A stretch of 64,000 nucleotides of DNA. Origin: Aerophototrophica crusticola. Lineage in GTDB: Bacteria > Pseudomonadota > Alphaproteobacteria > Azospirillales > Azospirillaceae. Shown in pieces: positions 8,795-18,092 of the stretch; within the stretch, counting starts at the first letter, position 1, and every line of letters begins with the position of its first letter. The stretch is from the NCBI GenBank assembly GCA_001939945.1, contig MOEB01000007.1, positions 1 through 64,000 of the forward strand, read 5' to 3'. The position numbers and the translations under genes were made by a program. Below the pieces are notes generated by a model that made no database searches, was not told the DNA's origin, and saw only the letters and a list, made by a program, of their open reading frames with translations.

Positions 8795-9178
8795 ATGGAC
8801 TACGCCGACCTGGACCCGGAAACGAAAGCCCTGTGCGAGGCAACGATCGGTGCCCCGTTCGAGGTCTCCCGCTGCGTGGGCCATGGTTTCTTAGAGAATG
8901 TGTACAGAAAATCGCTGCTGGGGGAACTGGAAGACCGCGGCGTCCCCGTAGAGGAGGAGGTTCCCTTCTCGATCCGGTTCAAGACGCGGACCGTGGGTAC
9001 CTACTTCGCGGACATCGTCGTTGGTCGGCGGGTGATCGTCGAGCTGAAGGTGGCCGAGGCCTTCGCCGACGCCCATGTGGGCCAGGTGCTGAACTATTTG
9101 AGGGTGAGCGGCCTGCGTGTCGGCCTGCTGTTCAATTTCGGCCTGCCGAAGGTTGCCTTCCGGCGGGTTATCCTGTGA
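8795..9178 (+). CDS. GxxExxY family protein (PD-(D/E)XK-like)
   Basis: 127 aa. The naming motif is visible as [13 protein letters not shown] (Gly...Glu...Tyr), followed by [22 protein letters not shown]. There the D...ExK array (Asp in YFADIVV, ELK) resembles a PD-(D/E)XK nuclease-fold active site. Full length for the family is 120-130 aa, so it looks complete. The role of GxxExxY proteins is unknown; they are patchily distributed and often sit among mobile or accessory genes. Here the gene separates cobS from cobT, which are usually adjacent, and it follows a palindromic repeat, suggesting later insertion. Confidence 0.8.
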   Translation: MDYADLDPETKALCEATIGAPFEVSRCVGHGFLENVYRKSLLGELEDRGVPVEEEVPFSIRFKTRTVGTYFADIVVGRRVIVELKVAEAFADAHVGQVLNYLRVSGLRVGLLFNFGLPKVAFRRVIL

Positions 9179-9230
9179 CCTAGTGCCCGCCTCACTTCGC
9201 CGTACTCCATCGCCAACCCGAGTGGCCAAG

Positions 9231-11162
9231 ATGACCCAGGAATCCCCCCTCGAGAGCTTCAAGCGCGCCACGTCGGCCACGGTGCGGGCGATCGCGGAGA
9301 AGAAGGACTTGGCCGTCGGCTTCTCCGCGGAGCCGGCGGGGGTCACGGGGACCCGGGTGCGCGTCCCCCTGCCGCCGCGGGACCTGAACCCCAGGGACGT
9401 GGCGCTGGTGCGTGGGGCGGCGGACGCGGCGGCCCTGCGACTGAAGCACCATGACGCCGGGGTCTATGCCCACCGCATGCCGACGGGGGACACCGCCCGC
9501 CAAGCCTATGAGGCGTTGGAGCAGGCGCGGGTGGAGGCCATCGGCGCCACCCAGATGTCCGGCGTGGCCGCCAATTTGGGCGCCAACCTGGAGGAGAAGT
9601 ACCGCCGCCAGGGCTTCGACCGCATCACCGATCGGGAGCAGGTGCCCCTGGCCGACGCGCTGCGCCTGCTGGCGCGGGAGGCCATGACCGGGGAGGCCCC
9701 GCCCCCGTCCGCCACCCAGGCCGTGGACCTCTGGCGCGGCTGGGTGGAGGAAAAGCTGGTCGGCAAGCTGGGCGACCTGACCAAGGTCATGGGCGACCAG
9801 GACGCCTACGCCCGCACCGTGCGCCGCCTGCTGTCCGACCTGGACATGGAGGTGGGCGCCGACCAGGAGGAAGCGGAGGAGGGCCAGGAGGAGAACCAGG
9901 CCGACGCCCCCTCCCCCCAGGAGGACAACGCCCCCATGGACGCGCAGGGGGGCGAGCAGTCGGCGGGTGAGCCGCAGGAGGCCGCCGCGTCCGAACAGAA
10001 GGAGATGAAGCAGCAGGAATCCGGCCAGGCGGAGGCGGAGGACAGCCTCAGCCAGATGGGCGAGGGCGAGGGGACGGAGGAGCCGGGCGACCCCGGCACG
10101 CCCCAGCGCAGCGACCGCTGGCGCAACGAGCCGGACACCGCGGGCTACAAGGCCTTCACCACCGCCTTCGACGAGGTGGTGGACGCCGCCGACCTGTGCG
10201 ACCCGGATGAGCTGTCGCGCCTGCGCCTGATGCTGGACCAGCAGTTGCAGCACCTGCACGGAGTCATCGCCAAGCTGGCCAACCGGCTGCAGCGCCGCCT
10301 ACTGGCCAAGCAGACCCGGTCTTGGGAGTTCGACCTGGAAGAGGGCATGCTGGACGCGGCCCGCCTGGCCCGCATCGTCATCAACCCCATGACGCCGCTG
10401 AGCTTCAAGCGGGAGAACGAGACGGACTTCCGAGACACGGTCGTGACCCTGCTGATCGACAATTCCGGCTCCATGCGCGGGCGGCCCATCAGCATCGCCG
10501 CCATCTCCGCCGACATCCTGTCCCGCACGCTGGAGCGCTGCGGCGTGAAGGTGGAGATCTTAGGATTCACCACCCGGGCCTGGAAGGGCGGGCAGAGCCG
10601 GGAACGCTGGATCGCGGCAGGCAAGCCCACCCAGCCGGGGCGGCTGAACGACCTCCGCCACATCATCTACAAGTCCGCCGACGCCCCCTGGCGCCGGGCC
10701 CGCCGGAACCTGGGCCTGATGCTGCGCGAGGGCATCCTGAAGGAGAACATCGACGGGGAGGCCCTGCTGTGGGCCCACAACCGCCTGATGGCCCGGCCGG
10801 AACAGCGCCGCATCCTGATGGTGATCAGCGATGGCGCCCCCGTCGACGACAGCACCCTGTCGGTGAACAGCGGCAGCTACTTGGAAAAGCACCTGCGCCA
10901 GGTGATCGAGTGGATCGAGAACCGCAGCCCGGTGGAGCTGGTGGCCATCGGCATCGGCCACGACGTCACCCGCTATTACCGCCGCGCCGTCACCATCATC
11001 GACGCGGAGCAGTTGGGCGGCACCATGATGGAGAAGCTGGCCGAGCTGTTCGACGAGGACGGCTCCCGCCGCCCCGGCGGCGCCAACGACAGCTTCGCCC
11101 CGGCCGCTGGTGGCCCGCGCAAGGTGGGCTTCAGCGCGGTCACGGCCGGGCGGCGGATGTAA
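9231..11162 (+). CDS. cobT: Cobaltochelatase subunit CobT
   Basis: 643 aa from the ATG at 9231. The frame extends 38 codons upstream, but that part overlaps the end of the GxxExxY gene and is not CobT-like. The family layout is complete: an N-terminal helical region, a strongly acidic Glu/Gln-rich linker (about residues 205-310), then a von Willebrand A domain with the MIDAS motif DNSGSM at about residue 410. The protein partners CobS in ATP-dependent cobalt insertion. A rich GXXRRPGG tail follows the VWA domain. Confidence 0.95.
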   Translation: MTQESPLESFKRATSATVRAIAEKKDLAVGFSAEPAGVTGTRVRVPLPPRDLNPRDVALVRGAADAAALRLKHHDAGVYAHRMPTGDTARQAYEALEQARVEAIGATQMSGVAANLGANLEEKYRRQGFDRITDREQVPLADALRLLAREAMTGEAPPPSATQAVDLWRGWVEEKLVGKLGDLTKVMGDQDAYARTVRRLLSDLDMEVGADQEEAEEGQEENQADAPSPQEDNAPMDAQGGEQSAGEPQEAAASEQKEMKQQESGQAEAEDSLSQMGEGEGTEEPGDPGTPQRSDRWRNEPDTAGYKAFTTAFDEVVDAADLCDPDELSRLRLMLDQQLQHLHGVIAKLANRLQRRLLAKQTRSWEFDLEEGMLDAARLARIVINPMTPLSFKRENETDFRDTVVTLLIDNSGSMRGRPISIAAISADILSRTLERCGVKVEILGFTTRAWKGGQSRERWIAAGKPTQPGRLNDLRHIIYKSADAPWRRARRNLGLMLREGILKENIDGEALLWAHNRLMARPEQRRILMVISDGAPVDDSTLSVNSGSYLEKHLRQVIEWIENRSPVELVAIGIGHDVTRYYRRAVTIIDAEQLGGTMMEKLAELFDEDGSRRPGGANDSFAPAAGGPRKVGFSAVTAGRRM

Positions 11163-11189
11163 GATCTACCGCTACGACCCTTTTTGCCT

Positions 11190-11285
11190 GCTTCCCCTGC
11201 GCAAGCAGGGGCCCACAGTTCTTCAATCTTGGGGCCGTTGGATGGCGGGTCAAAAACCGTGGGCCCCTGCTTTCGCAGGGGAGGC
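11190..11285. repeat. Palindromic intergenic repeat, copy A (CCCCTGC family)
   Basis: The left arm (11190-11219) begins CTTCCCCTGC and continues GCAGGGGCCCAC; the right arm (11255-11285) is nearly its inverse, ending GCAGGGGAGG. A related element lies at 18093-18188 and has the same arm order with CCCCCGCCTTCGCGGGGG. Such REP-like palindromes are common between genes in high-GC alphaproteobacteria. It lies between the convergent ends of cobT and murU and could also serve as a transcription-terminating hairpin. Confidence 0.7.
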
Positions 11286-11317
11286 GATGGTTCCTGTGGG
11301 AGGCAGATGGCTGCTTC

Positions 11318-11350
11318 GTCATCACCCCGGCATTTCTGCGGGGTGATGAC
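11318..11350. terminator. Perfect 12-bp stem hairpin between convergent cobT and murU
   Basis: GTCATCACCCCG (11318-11329) and CGGGGTGATGAC (11339-11350) pair perfectly around a 9-nt loop. There is no T-run on either side, so it is not a textbook intrinsic terminator. Its place between two converging genes makes a bidirectional terminator or a REP-type repeat the likely explanations. Confidence 0.45.
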
Positions 11351-11408
11351 AGACACAGCCCGACGCGTCAGGGAGGTACGGCACCTCGCCCTTGCAGCGC
11401 AGCCCCTC

Positions 11409-12143
11409 TCACGGCTCCACATACTGGCTGGCGGGCTGGCGCAGTTCCTGGTCCACCAGGGCGATCGCCTCGGGCGTGCCCACATGGTACCAGGGTCCCT
11501 CGTGCCGCAGGCCATACAGGCGGCCCTCGGCCTCCGCCTTCTTCCAGAGGTCCAGGTTGGAGAAGGGGCCCTCCGGCGAACCCTCGTACAGCTCCGGCTT
11601 CATGATGGACACGCCGCCGAAGACGAAGGGCGCCACCTCGTCCGCTTGGCGCAGGCGGGCGCTGCCGGCGGGTTCCAGGAAATAGTCGCCCCGCCCCTCA
11701 TACCCCACAGCCCAGACGGTGGGGGCCAGCAGCAGCAGCGCGTCCATCCGCGCCGGGTCCCAGGCGTTCATCATCCGGCGGAGGGCGGGCACGGGGCCGT
11801 CCAGCCACAGGATGTCCGCGTTCACCACGAAGAACGGGTCCGTGCCAAGCAGAGGCAGCGCCTTGCGCACCCCGCCGCCGGTCTCCAGCGCCGTCTCTTC
11901 ATAGGAGAAAACCGTGGCAGGTCCGCGGGTCCGGGCCTCCAGGTGGGCCCGGATCTTGTCCGCCAGCCAGTGGCCATTGACCACCGCCTGCCGCACCCCG
12001 GCCTGCTCCAACCGGTCCAGCGCATGGTCCAGCAGGGTCTGCCCACCCACCCGGACCAGGGGCTTTGGGGTTTCCAGGGTGATGGGCCGCATGCGCAGGC
12101 CCAGGCCCGCGGCCAGCACCATGGCCGTGCGGATCGAAATCAT
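11409..12143 (-). CDS. murU: N-acetylmuramate 1-phosphate uridylyltransferase MurU
   Basis: 244 aa from the ATG at 12143; the frame is open further upstream, but this start gives the family N-terminus. The nucleotidyltransferase signature AMVLAAGLGLRMRPITLETPKPLV is present (residues 7-30), with ETGGGVRKALPLL and a VNADILW metal-binding motif. MurU makes UDP-MurNAc from MurNAc-1-phosphate, bypassing de novo synthesis. The gene directly upstream is its known partner amgK, 4 bp away, which makes the assignment firmer than homology alone. The pathway is associated with intrinsic fosfomycin resistance in organisms that have it. Confidence 0.88.
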   Translation of the reverse strand: MISIRTAMVLAAGLGLRMRPITLETPKPLVRVGGQTLLDHALDRLEQAGVRQAVVNGHWLADKIRAHLEARTRGPATVFSYEETALETGGGVRKALPLLGTDPFFVVNADILWLDGPVPALRRMMNAWDPARMDALLLLAPTVWAVGYEGRGDYFLEPAGSARLRQADEVAPFVFGGVSIMKPELYEGSPEGPFSNLDLWKKAEAEGRLYGLRHEGPWYHVGTPEAIALVDQELRQPASQYVEP

Positions 12144-12147
12144 CTTG

Positions 12148-13167
12148 TTACTCCGAACCAAGGATGCGGCTGACGGCGCCGTCGGCCGGCAAATGGGACC
12201 TGACCCAGCCGGCCACCGGGGCCAGAGCGGGATGGGAAAGGGCGGCCGCGAACTGGCCCCAGACCCGCGGCAGGAAGGCGAGCTGCCGGGCACTGCGCCC
12301 CCCGGCCGCCAGCTGGGCCACCCGGCCCAGGATGCGGGCATGGCGCACCGCGCCCATCACGGCATAGCTGGCGGCGAAGTCTTGGCGGTCGAGGTTCGGC
12401 ATGGCGGCCAGGTATCTCTCCACCATGGCGGCCTGGATGGCCGGGGGCACGTCGCGGCGGGCATCCTCCAGCAAGGACAGCAGGTCATAGCTGACCGGGC
12501 CGATGCCGGCATCCTGCACGTCCAGCAGGCCGCAGCCCCGCACCCCGGCCCGGGGCAACTGCATCAGGTTGCCGGGGTGGTAGTCCCGCAGCAGCAGGCC
12601 CTGCGGCACGGAAAGGGCCGGCGGCAGCACCGCGTCCCAGGCGGCGGCCAAGGCCTCCCGCTTCCCCTCCGCCAGCGCAGCGCCGGCGGCGGCCGGCAGG
12701 TAGGCGTCGGCGAACAGCATCACTTGGCTGCGGAACAGGGCGGAGTCATAGCGCGGCAGGTCCGGCGCGCTGCCCACCTCGAACCGTGCATGCAGGTGCG
12801 CCAGCACGTCCGTGGCCACGGCATAGAGCGGCCAGGGGTCGACCCCACCTTCCAGCAGGGATGCAAAGGTGGCGTCGCCGTAATCCTCCAGCAGCAGCAG
12901 CCCGGCGGGCGCATCCTCTGCAAAGATCTCCGGTGCCGACAGGCCGGCACCGCGCAGCAGGCTGCACACCCGGACGAAGGGCGGCACCTGGGCTGCCGCC
13001 GGGCCCGGCGCGTCCATCAGGATGGCGGTGGCGCCGGCCCGCGTCAGCCGCTCATACCGGCGGGAGGACCAGTCGGCCCCCATGGCCTGCCGCCCCGCCC
13101 CGCCCCAGCCTGACGCGGCCAGGAAACGGGTGATCTCCTGGTCCCGGACGGGATCCAAACCGGTCAT
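12148..13167 (-). CDS. amgK: N-acetylmuramate/N-acetylglucosamine anomeric kinase AmgK
   Basis: 339 aa from the ATG at 13167, which overlaps the tsaE stop by 4 nt. It has the aminoglycoside phosphotransferase fold: an N-terminal lobe with RYERL and ILMDAP strands, the catalytic loop LLLRDYHPGNLM (about residues 202-213) and the DVQDAGIGP metal-binding segment. AmgK phosphorylates MurNAc and GlcNAc at C1 during peptidoglycan recycling and hands the product to MurU, encoded next. Other APH-fold kinases are possible from sequence alone; the gene order tsaE-amgK-murU supports this call. Confidence 0.88.
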   Translation of the reverse strand: MTGLDPVRDQEITRFLAASGWGGAGRQAMGADWSSRRYERLTRAGATAILMDAPGPAAAQVPPFVRVCSLLRGAGLSAPEIFAEDAPAGLLLLEDYGDATFASLLEGGVDPWPLYAVATDVLAHLHARFEVGSAPDLPRYDSALFRSQVMLFADAYLPAAAGAALAEGKREALAAAWDAVLPPALSVPQGLLLRDYHPGNLMQLPRAGVRGCGLLDVQDAGIGPVSYDLLSLLEDARRDVPPAIQAAMVERYLAAMPNLDRQDFAASYAVMGAVRHARILGRVAQLAAGGRSARQLAFLPRVWGQFAAALSHPALAPVAGWVRSHLPADGAVSRILGSE

Positions 13168-13637
13168 TCCTGCAATCCCCTCACGCGCTCGACCCAACTC
13201 CCGAACCCCGCCAGCTCCGCCACCCGGCTGGTGGGTCCGGTGGTCCGCAGGGTGATGTCCAGCCGGTCCGCGGGCAGCAGGGATCCCAGCCGGTCCGGCC
13301 ATTCCACCAGGGCGCAGGCCTCCGCCCGCACCTCCTCCCAGCCCAACTCCATCACCTCCTCCGGTGCCGTCAGGCGGTACAGGTCGAAGTGCCACAGCTC
13401 GAGACTCGGCAGGGCATAGGTCTGCACCAGGGTGAAGGTGGGGCTGGGCACCTCCTCCTCCGGGTCGCCGGACAGGAACCGCACCAGGGCGCGGGCGAAG
13501 GCGGTCTTGCCAGCGCCCAAATCGCCCCGCAGCGCCACCATGTCGCGGGGCCGCAGCAGCGGGGCCAGCCGGGCCGCCAGGGCCGCGGTGGCGGCCTCGT
13601 CTTCCAGGGGGATGGTCAGGGTGGTGCTGGGCGTCAT
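13164..13637 (-). CDS. tsaE: tRNA threonylcarbamoyladenosine biosynthesis ATPase TsaE
   Basis: 157 aa, the normal size. Walker A is GDLGAGKT (residues 38-45), followed by VPSPTFTLVQTY and the LWHFDLYRL strand, both characteristic of TsaE. With TsaB and TsaD it completes the t6A37 modification of ANN-decoding tRNAs. It is the first gene of the tsaE-amgK-murU run and overlaps amgK by ATGA. The upstream 156 bp separate it from a divergent reductase gene and contain their promoters, which I cannot place with confidence. Confidence 0.93.
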   Translation of the reverse strand: MTPSTTLTIPLEDEAATAALAARLAPLLRPRDMVALRGDLGAGKTAFARALVRFLSGDPEEEVPSPTFTLVQTYALPSLELWHFDLYRLTAPEEVMELGWEEVRAEACALVEWPDRLGSLLPADRLDITLRTTGPTSRVAELAGFGSWVERVRGLQE

Positions 13638-13793
13638 GGGGCGTCAGGGATCAAAGGCCGCGCATTCTCGACATCCCGCCATGCGCCCGCAAGGCCCAAA
13701 GCGGGGGCAATGTCGGTTGATCCCCGGATCGATTCGGGGCAGGAAACGGGCCATATGTTGTCCGGGAACGCCACACAGGACCGAGCAGAGCCC

Positions 13794-14810
13794 ATGTCCG
13801 ATACCGTCCACGCCACCGATGTCGTCATCATCGGCGCCGGCCCCGTGGGGCTGTTCGCCGTGTTCGAGTGCGGCATGCTGAAGATGCGCGCCCATGTGGT
13901 GGACGCGTTGGACATGCTGGGCGGGCAATGCACCGCCCTGTACCCGGAGAAGCCCATCTACGACATCCCCGCCCACCCGGCCATCGACGGGGCGGACCTG
14001 ATCGACCGGCTGGCGCAGCAGGCCGCCCCCTTTGGCCCCATCTACCATCTGGGCCAGCAGGTGACCTCCCTCACCCGGCAGGGGGACGGCTGGCGGGTGG
14101 GCACGGACAAGGGCACCGTCATCGACTGCAAGGCGGTGATCATCGCCGCCGGCGTCGGCGCCTTCGGCCCCAACAAGCCGCCCCTGGAGGGGCTGGAGCG
14201 GTATGAGGGCACGGGCATCTTCTACCTGGTGAAGCGGCGGCAGGACTTTGCCGGCAAGCGGGTGGTCATCGCCGGTGGCGGCGACAGCGCCGTGGACTGG
14301 GCCATCAGCCTGTCCGAGGTGGCGGCCCAGGTCATGGTGGTCCACCGCCGTGCCAAGTTCCGCGCGGCACCGGAGAGCGTGTCCCGCCTGGAAGCCCTGG
14401 TGAAGGAGGGCCGAGTGGAGATGGTGGTGCCCTACCAGCTTTCCGGCCTGGAGGGGGAGGGCGGCACCCTGACCGGCGTGCGGGTGGCGGACCTGGACGG
14501 GCAGGAGAAGGTGTTGGGGGCCGACGCCCTGCTGTGCTTCTTCGGCTTGGCCATGAACCTTGGCCCCATCGCCGACTGGGGCCTGACCCTGGAGAAGCAC
14601 CACATCGCCGTGGAGCAGCGGACCCTGGCCACCAGCGCGCCGGGCATCCATGCCATCGGCGACATCGCGACATACCCCGGCAAGCTGAAGCTGATCCTCT
14701 GCGGCTTCAGCGAGGCCGCCATGGCCGCCCACGCCATCCACCCCCTGGTCCACCCGGGCGAGGCGCTGCACTTCGAGTACTCCACCAGCAAGGGCGTGCC
14801 GGGAGCCTGA
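13794..14810 (+). CDS. Ferredoxin--NADP+ reductase, thioredoxin-reductase-like type
   Basis: 338 aa from the ATG at 13794; the frame is open further upstream, but the FAD-binding N-terminus starts here. It has two dinucleotide-binding sites: GAGPVGLFA (about residues 14-22, FAD) and GGGDSAVDWA (about 162-171, NADPH). The C-terminal GDIATYPGKLKLILCGFSEAA is the FAD-contacting motif. The redox CxxC of true thioredoxin reductase is absent, which identifies the TrxR-like FNR type found in alphaproteobacteria and Firmicutes. Physiological ferredoxin partner unknown. Confidence 0.88.
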   Translation: MSDTVHATDVVIIGAGPVGLFAVFECGMLKMRAHVVDALDMLGGQCTALYPEKPIYDIPAHPAIDGADLIDRLAQQAAPFGPIYHLGQQVTSLTRQGDGWRVGTDKGTVIDCKAVIIAAGVGAFGPNKPPLEGLERYEGTGIFYLVKRRQDFAGKRVVIAGGGDSAVDWAISLSEVAAQVMVVHRRAKFRAAPESVSRLEALVKEGRVEMVVPYQLSGLEGEGGTLTGVRVADLDGQEKVLGADALLCFFGLAMNLGPIADWGLTLEKHHIAVEQRTLATSAPGIHAIGDIATYPGKLKLILCGFSEAAMAAHAIHPLVHPGEALHFEYSTSKGVPGA

Positions 14811-14817
14811 CACGCCC

Positions 14818-15018
14818 TCACGCCACCGTCCGCCTCGCTTCCCGGCCGGGGAGGGCGGCGAGGACGGCGCGGCGTTGGTCGGGGGTCATGCCGCCCCAGC
14901 GGGTGATCTCCTCCAGCGTGCGCAGGCAGCCCAGGCAGTAGGTGCGGCGGGCGTCCAGTTGGCAGACGCGCACGCAGGGGCTCTTCACATAGTCGTCCGG
15001 GTCGGGGGTGGTGCTCAT
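14818..15018 (-). CDS. DUF1289 domain protein
   Basis: 66 aa. Four cysteines in the family spacing (SPCVRVCQLD and YCLGCLRT) suggest a metal or Fe-S binding knuckle; the conserved WGGMTPDQRRAVLA follows, as in DUF1289. The start at 15018 overlaps the stop of the upstream oxidoreductase gene by ATGA. Function is not known. Alphaproteobacterial genomes typically carry it beside oxidoreductases. Confidence 0.85.
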   Translation of the reverse strand: MSTTPDPDDYVKSPCVRVCQLDARRTYCLGCLRTLEEITRWGGMTPDQRRAVLAALPGREARRTVA

Positions 15019-16016
15019 CGGGCGGCCTCCGCCAGGGCTTGGCCGAGGCGGTGGCCGCTGACCCAGGCGGCCTCCCCCCGCGCCTCCAGGCACCAGTCGC
15101 CGCAGGCGCCCAGGTCCAGGTCCCAGTCCAGCAGGTAGCCGCTGCCCAGCGGGGCCGTGGGCAGGGCGTAGCGCCAGCGGTGGGCGGCGGCGTAGGTGGG
15201 TTTCGCCTCCAGCCCGGTCAGGGCGCGGAAGGCGGACAGGAGGGCAGGCAGCACCTGCTCCGGCGTCTCCTCCAGGTGCCTTGCCGACCATGCGGGGGCG
15301 GCGTGCAGGACCCAGGTGTCCAGGTCGCCGCGGCCGGGCTTGGCCCCATCGCGGGCCAGCCAGGAGAGGGGGCGGTCGTCCCCGCCGGCCCCGGCCACGA
15401 AGGCGCCGGCCCAGGCGGGGTGGGGGCCGGGGGGCAGGGCGAGCATGGCGGTCCAGCAGGGGGCCATGGTGGCGGCCGCGGCCTGCGCTGCCAGGGCGGG
15501 CGCCGCCCCTTCCAGGAAGGGCATCGCCTGGGGGGAGGGGACGGCGACCACCAGCCGGTCGTAGGTGCCCAGGTCCGTGCCGTCCTCCGCCACCAGATGC
15601 CAGCCGGCGGCGGTGCGGGCGGCGGTGGAGACGCGGAGGGACCAGGTGACGTCCAGCCCGTCGGCCAGGGCCTTCACCAGGCCGTTCATGCCGGGCAGGC
15701 CGACGAATCGCTCGCCGGGGCTGTCCTCCACCCGGCCATCGGGGTGGAGGCGGACGAGGCGGCCGGGCCAGGGGGCGGCGTGGCCGTCGCGGATCAGGGT
15801 GTTCATCACGGCCCGGAAGGCCGGGTCGCGGGCGGTCAGGTACTGGCCGCCATGGTCGAACCGCCAGTCCCCGACCCGGCGGGTGGAGAGGCGGCCGCCG
15901 GGGCCGCGGCCCTTGTCGAAGACCCGCGCCGGCAGCCCCGCCGAGAGGAGCGCCCGGGCGCAGGCGAGGCCGGAGAGGCCGGCGCCGATGATGGCGGTGG
16001 TGGGCGCGCTTGGCAT
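15015..16016 (-). CDS. Renalase-like FAD-dependent oxidoreductase
   Basis: 333 aa. The N-terminal Rossmann motif IIGAGLSGLACARAL, then VFDKGRGPGGRLSTRR and FDHGGQYLTARD, are the signatures of the renalase/amine-oxidase-like group. A C-terminal SGHRLGQALAEA segment contacts FAD. Bacterial renalase reoxidises off-isomer dihydro-NAD(P)H, a metabolite-repair activity; whether this protein does so is inferred from similarity. It forms a two-gene unit with the DUF1289 gene. Confidence 0.8.
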   Translation of the reverse strand: MPSAPTTAIIGAGLSGLACARALLSAGLPARVFDKGRGPGGRLSTRRVGDWRFDHGGQYLTARDPAFRAVMNTLIRDGHAAPWPGRLVRLHPDGRVEDSPGERFVGLPGMNGLVKALADGLDVTWSLRVSTAARTAAGWHLVAEDGTDLGTYDRLVVAVPSPQAMPFLEGAAPALAAQAAAATMAPCWTAMLALPPGPHPAWAGAFVAGAGGDDRPLSWLARDGAKPGRGDLDTWVLHAAPAWSARHLEETPEQVLPALLSAFRALTGLEAKPTYAAAHRWRYALPTAPLGSGYLLDWDLDLGACGDWCLEARGEAAWVSGHRLGQALAEAAR

Positions 16017-16162
16017 GGGGGTCCCGGCGTTTCAAGTTCTTGCCCAGGAAACTAGGCGCCCGCGCCGGAAAATCCAGCGCCTGTCGTTACCCCGTCCGAT
16101 CGCGCGAAAAGGGGTTAATCTGTTAAGCTTGTCTTAGGATTCCGGCCCTTAGCCTTCGCCCC

Positions 16163-17677
16163 ATGAACAGCGACTGGACAGAGACCACGGCGGGTGCCTC
16201 GGCCCCGGGGCGGGAGCGGCCCCGGGCGCGCTTGGCGTTGCGGGGGATGCTGGGCCGCCCGGCCGGAGTGCTGGGCTTCGGCGCCGGCTGCTCCGTGCTG
16301 CTGGGCCTGATCATCGGCCACCACCATCTGGGCATGGACCACGGCACCTTGTGGGAGACGGGGGCCGTCACCCTGCTGGGCCTGGGCTTCAGCCTGCTGG
16401 CCGCCGGCCATACCGTGACCCTGCACCGCCGCCTGCGCGACACCGAGGCCGACGCCACCGCCATGACGGGGGAGGTGCAGCGCCTGACCCGGCGGCTGGC
16501 GGAAAAGGAGCTGGCCCTGGCCACCCTGCGCGAGGGGGAGCGCCGGTACCGCGACATCTATGAGAATTCGGTGGAGGGCATCTTCACCACCACCCCCGAC
16601 GGCCGCTTCGTCAGCGCCAACCCGGCCCTGGTCCGGCTGCTGGGCTTCCGCGACGAGGGGGACCTGGTGTCCACCCTGCGCGACACGGCCCGCCAGCTTT
16701 ACGTGGACCCGCACCGGCGGGAGGCCTTCGTCCGCGCCGTGCTGGAGGGCGGTTCCGTCACCGGGTTCGCCGCCGAGGTGCGCCGCAAGGACGGCAGCAC
16801 CCTGTGGATGGAGCTGACCGCCCGGGCCGTGCGGGACGTGGCCGGGCGGCTGGTGGCCTTCCAGGGCACCGCCCAGGACGTGACCGAGCGGCACCGTGCC
16901 GCCGAGGCCCTGCGCCATGCCAAGGAGCAGGCCGACATGGCCAACCGCGCCAAGTCGGAGTTCCTGGCCAACATGAGCCATGAGCTGCGCACGCCCCTGA
17001 ACGCCATCATCGGCTTCAGCGAGATCATCGGCAACCAGACCCTGGGCCCCATCGACGACCCGTCCTATGCCGAGTATGCCCGCGACATCCATGACAGCGG
17101 CAAGCTGCTGCTGGACCTAATCAACGACATACTGGACCTGTCCAAGATCGGGTCCGGCAAGAAGGAGCTGCATGAGCGCAGCGTGGACGTGCCCCGGGTG
17201 ATCTGGTCCTGCCTGCGGCTGGTGCGGGAGCGCGCCCTGGCCGGCGGCATCACGCTGGAGACCGACCTGCCGGAAAGCCTGCCGCCCGTGCGGGCGGACG
17301 AGGTGGCGCTGAAGCAGGTGCTGTCCAACCTGCTGACCAACGCCGTGAAGTTCACGCCCGCCGGCGGCCGCGTCACCGCCGGGGCCCGGGTGGCGCCGGA
17401 CGGGCGGCTGATGCTGACCGTGCGGGACACCGGCATCGGCATGGACCCGGACGACATCCCCCGGGCCATGGAGCCCTTCCGCCAGTTGGACAGCCACCTG
17501 ACCCGCGCCGCGGGCGGTGCCGGCCTTGGCCTGCCCCTGGTCCAGGCCCTGGTGGAGCTGCATGAGGGCGCCTTCACCCTGGACAGCCGCAAGGGCGAGG
17601 GCACCACCGCCACCGTCTGGCTGCCCGCCGACCGGCTGCAACGCCTGGCCGCCACCAGCATGGTCCCGGCCCGCTGA
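16163..17677 (+). CDS. Membrane-anchored PAS sensor histidine kinase
   Basis: 504 aa. Two hydrophobic segments near residues 33-50 and 70-87 anchor the N-terminus. A coiled coil at about 90-125 leads to a PAS domain ([13 protein letters not shown] to [11 protein letters not shown], about 127-250). The HisKA motif [11 protein letters not shown] carries the phospho-acceptor His273. The HATPase domain has [17 protein letters not shown] and [10 protein letters not shown]. There is no receiver domain or response regulator next to it, so its output partner lies elsewhere. Ligand unknown. Confidence 0.88.
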   Translation: MNSDWTETTAGASAPGRERPRARLALRGMLGRPAGVLGFGAGCSVLLGLIIGHHHLGMDHGTLWETGAVTLLGLGFSLLAAGHTVTLHRRLRDTEADATAMTGEVQRLTRRLAEKELALATLREGERRYRDIYENSVEGIFTTTPDGRFVSANPALVRLLGFRDEGDLVSTLRDTARQLYVDPHRREAFVRAVLEGGSVTGFAAEVRRKDGSTLWMELTARAVRDVAGRLVAFQGTAQDVTERHRAAEALRHAKEQADMANRAKSEFLANMSHELRTPLNAIIGFSEIIGNQTLGPIDDPSYAEYARDIHDSGKLLLDLINDILDLSKIGSGKKELHERSVDVPRVIWSCLRLVRERALAGGITLETDLPESLPPVRADEVALKQVLSNLLTNAVKFTPAGGRVTAGARVAPDGRLMLTVRDTGIGMDPDDIPRAMEPFRQLDSHLTRAAGGAGLGLPLVQALVELHEGAFTLDSRKGEGTTATVWLPADRLQRLAATSMVPAR

Positions 17678-17708
17678 GCCCCCGGGGGACGGCGACCCGC
17701 GTCACGCC

Positions 17709-17855
17709 AAAGGTGACCAAAGGAGACCTTAAGGTGACCAAAGGTGACGCTTAAGGTGACACGCGTCTCCTATCCGGCCCTTGATATCGTTGGGATTTCC
17801 GCCTTAAGGAGACAAACGCGACCGGGTTCGGACCACGTCACCTTAGTCTCCTTAA
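17709..17855. repeat. Cluster of AAGG(T/A)GAC repeats downstream of the histidine kinase
   Basis: Within about 150 bp the 8-mer AAGGTGAC occurs directly at 17710, 17731, 17741 and 17753, with AAGGAGAC variants at about 17720 and 17806. The inverse forms GTCACCTT and GTCTCCTT lie at 17837-17853. Several are preceded by TT to give TTAAGG. The arrangement resembles an iteron cluster or multi-site operator rather than a simple terminator. Nothing in the surrounding 533-bp gap encodes protein. Confidence 0.6.
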
Positions 17856-17949
17856 GCACCCCATAACCCCACGACCCCACTTGTCCCAAGACCCGCCCCC
17901 GGGCAGCCCAGGGGCAGGGTGAGTATGGCATGAGATAGGAAAGTTGTCA

Positions 17950-18045
17950 TTAGCGTTCCCTCTCCCTGGGGAGAGGGTGCCGCCGAAGGCGGCGGGTGAG
18001 AGCCTGCCCCCGCGGAGGCGGGGGGAGGTGGGCGTAGGGACCGAG
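17950..18045. repeat. Intergenic palindromic repeat block (CCCTCTCC type)
   Basis: CCCTCTCC...GGGAGAGGG (17958-17978), CCGCC...GGCGG (17981-17995) and CCCCCGC...GCGGGGGG (18006-18027) are stacked short inverted repeats. A related CTCACCC/CCCTCTCC motif occurs at the 3' end of recF (25111-25150). This is the kind of widely dispersed intergenic repeat seen in high-GC proteobacteria. Confidence 0.55.
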
Positions 18046-18092
18046 CGCCAATCCCTCAACGACCATCACTTTGCCAGCCATCAAGCTCCACC

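Noticed and set aside
12148-13395. Longer amgK reading frame
   Set aside because: The extra N-terminal residues are an alternative frame of tsaE and Gly/Pro-rich; the ATG at 13167 is the coupled start.
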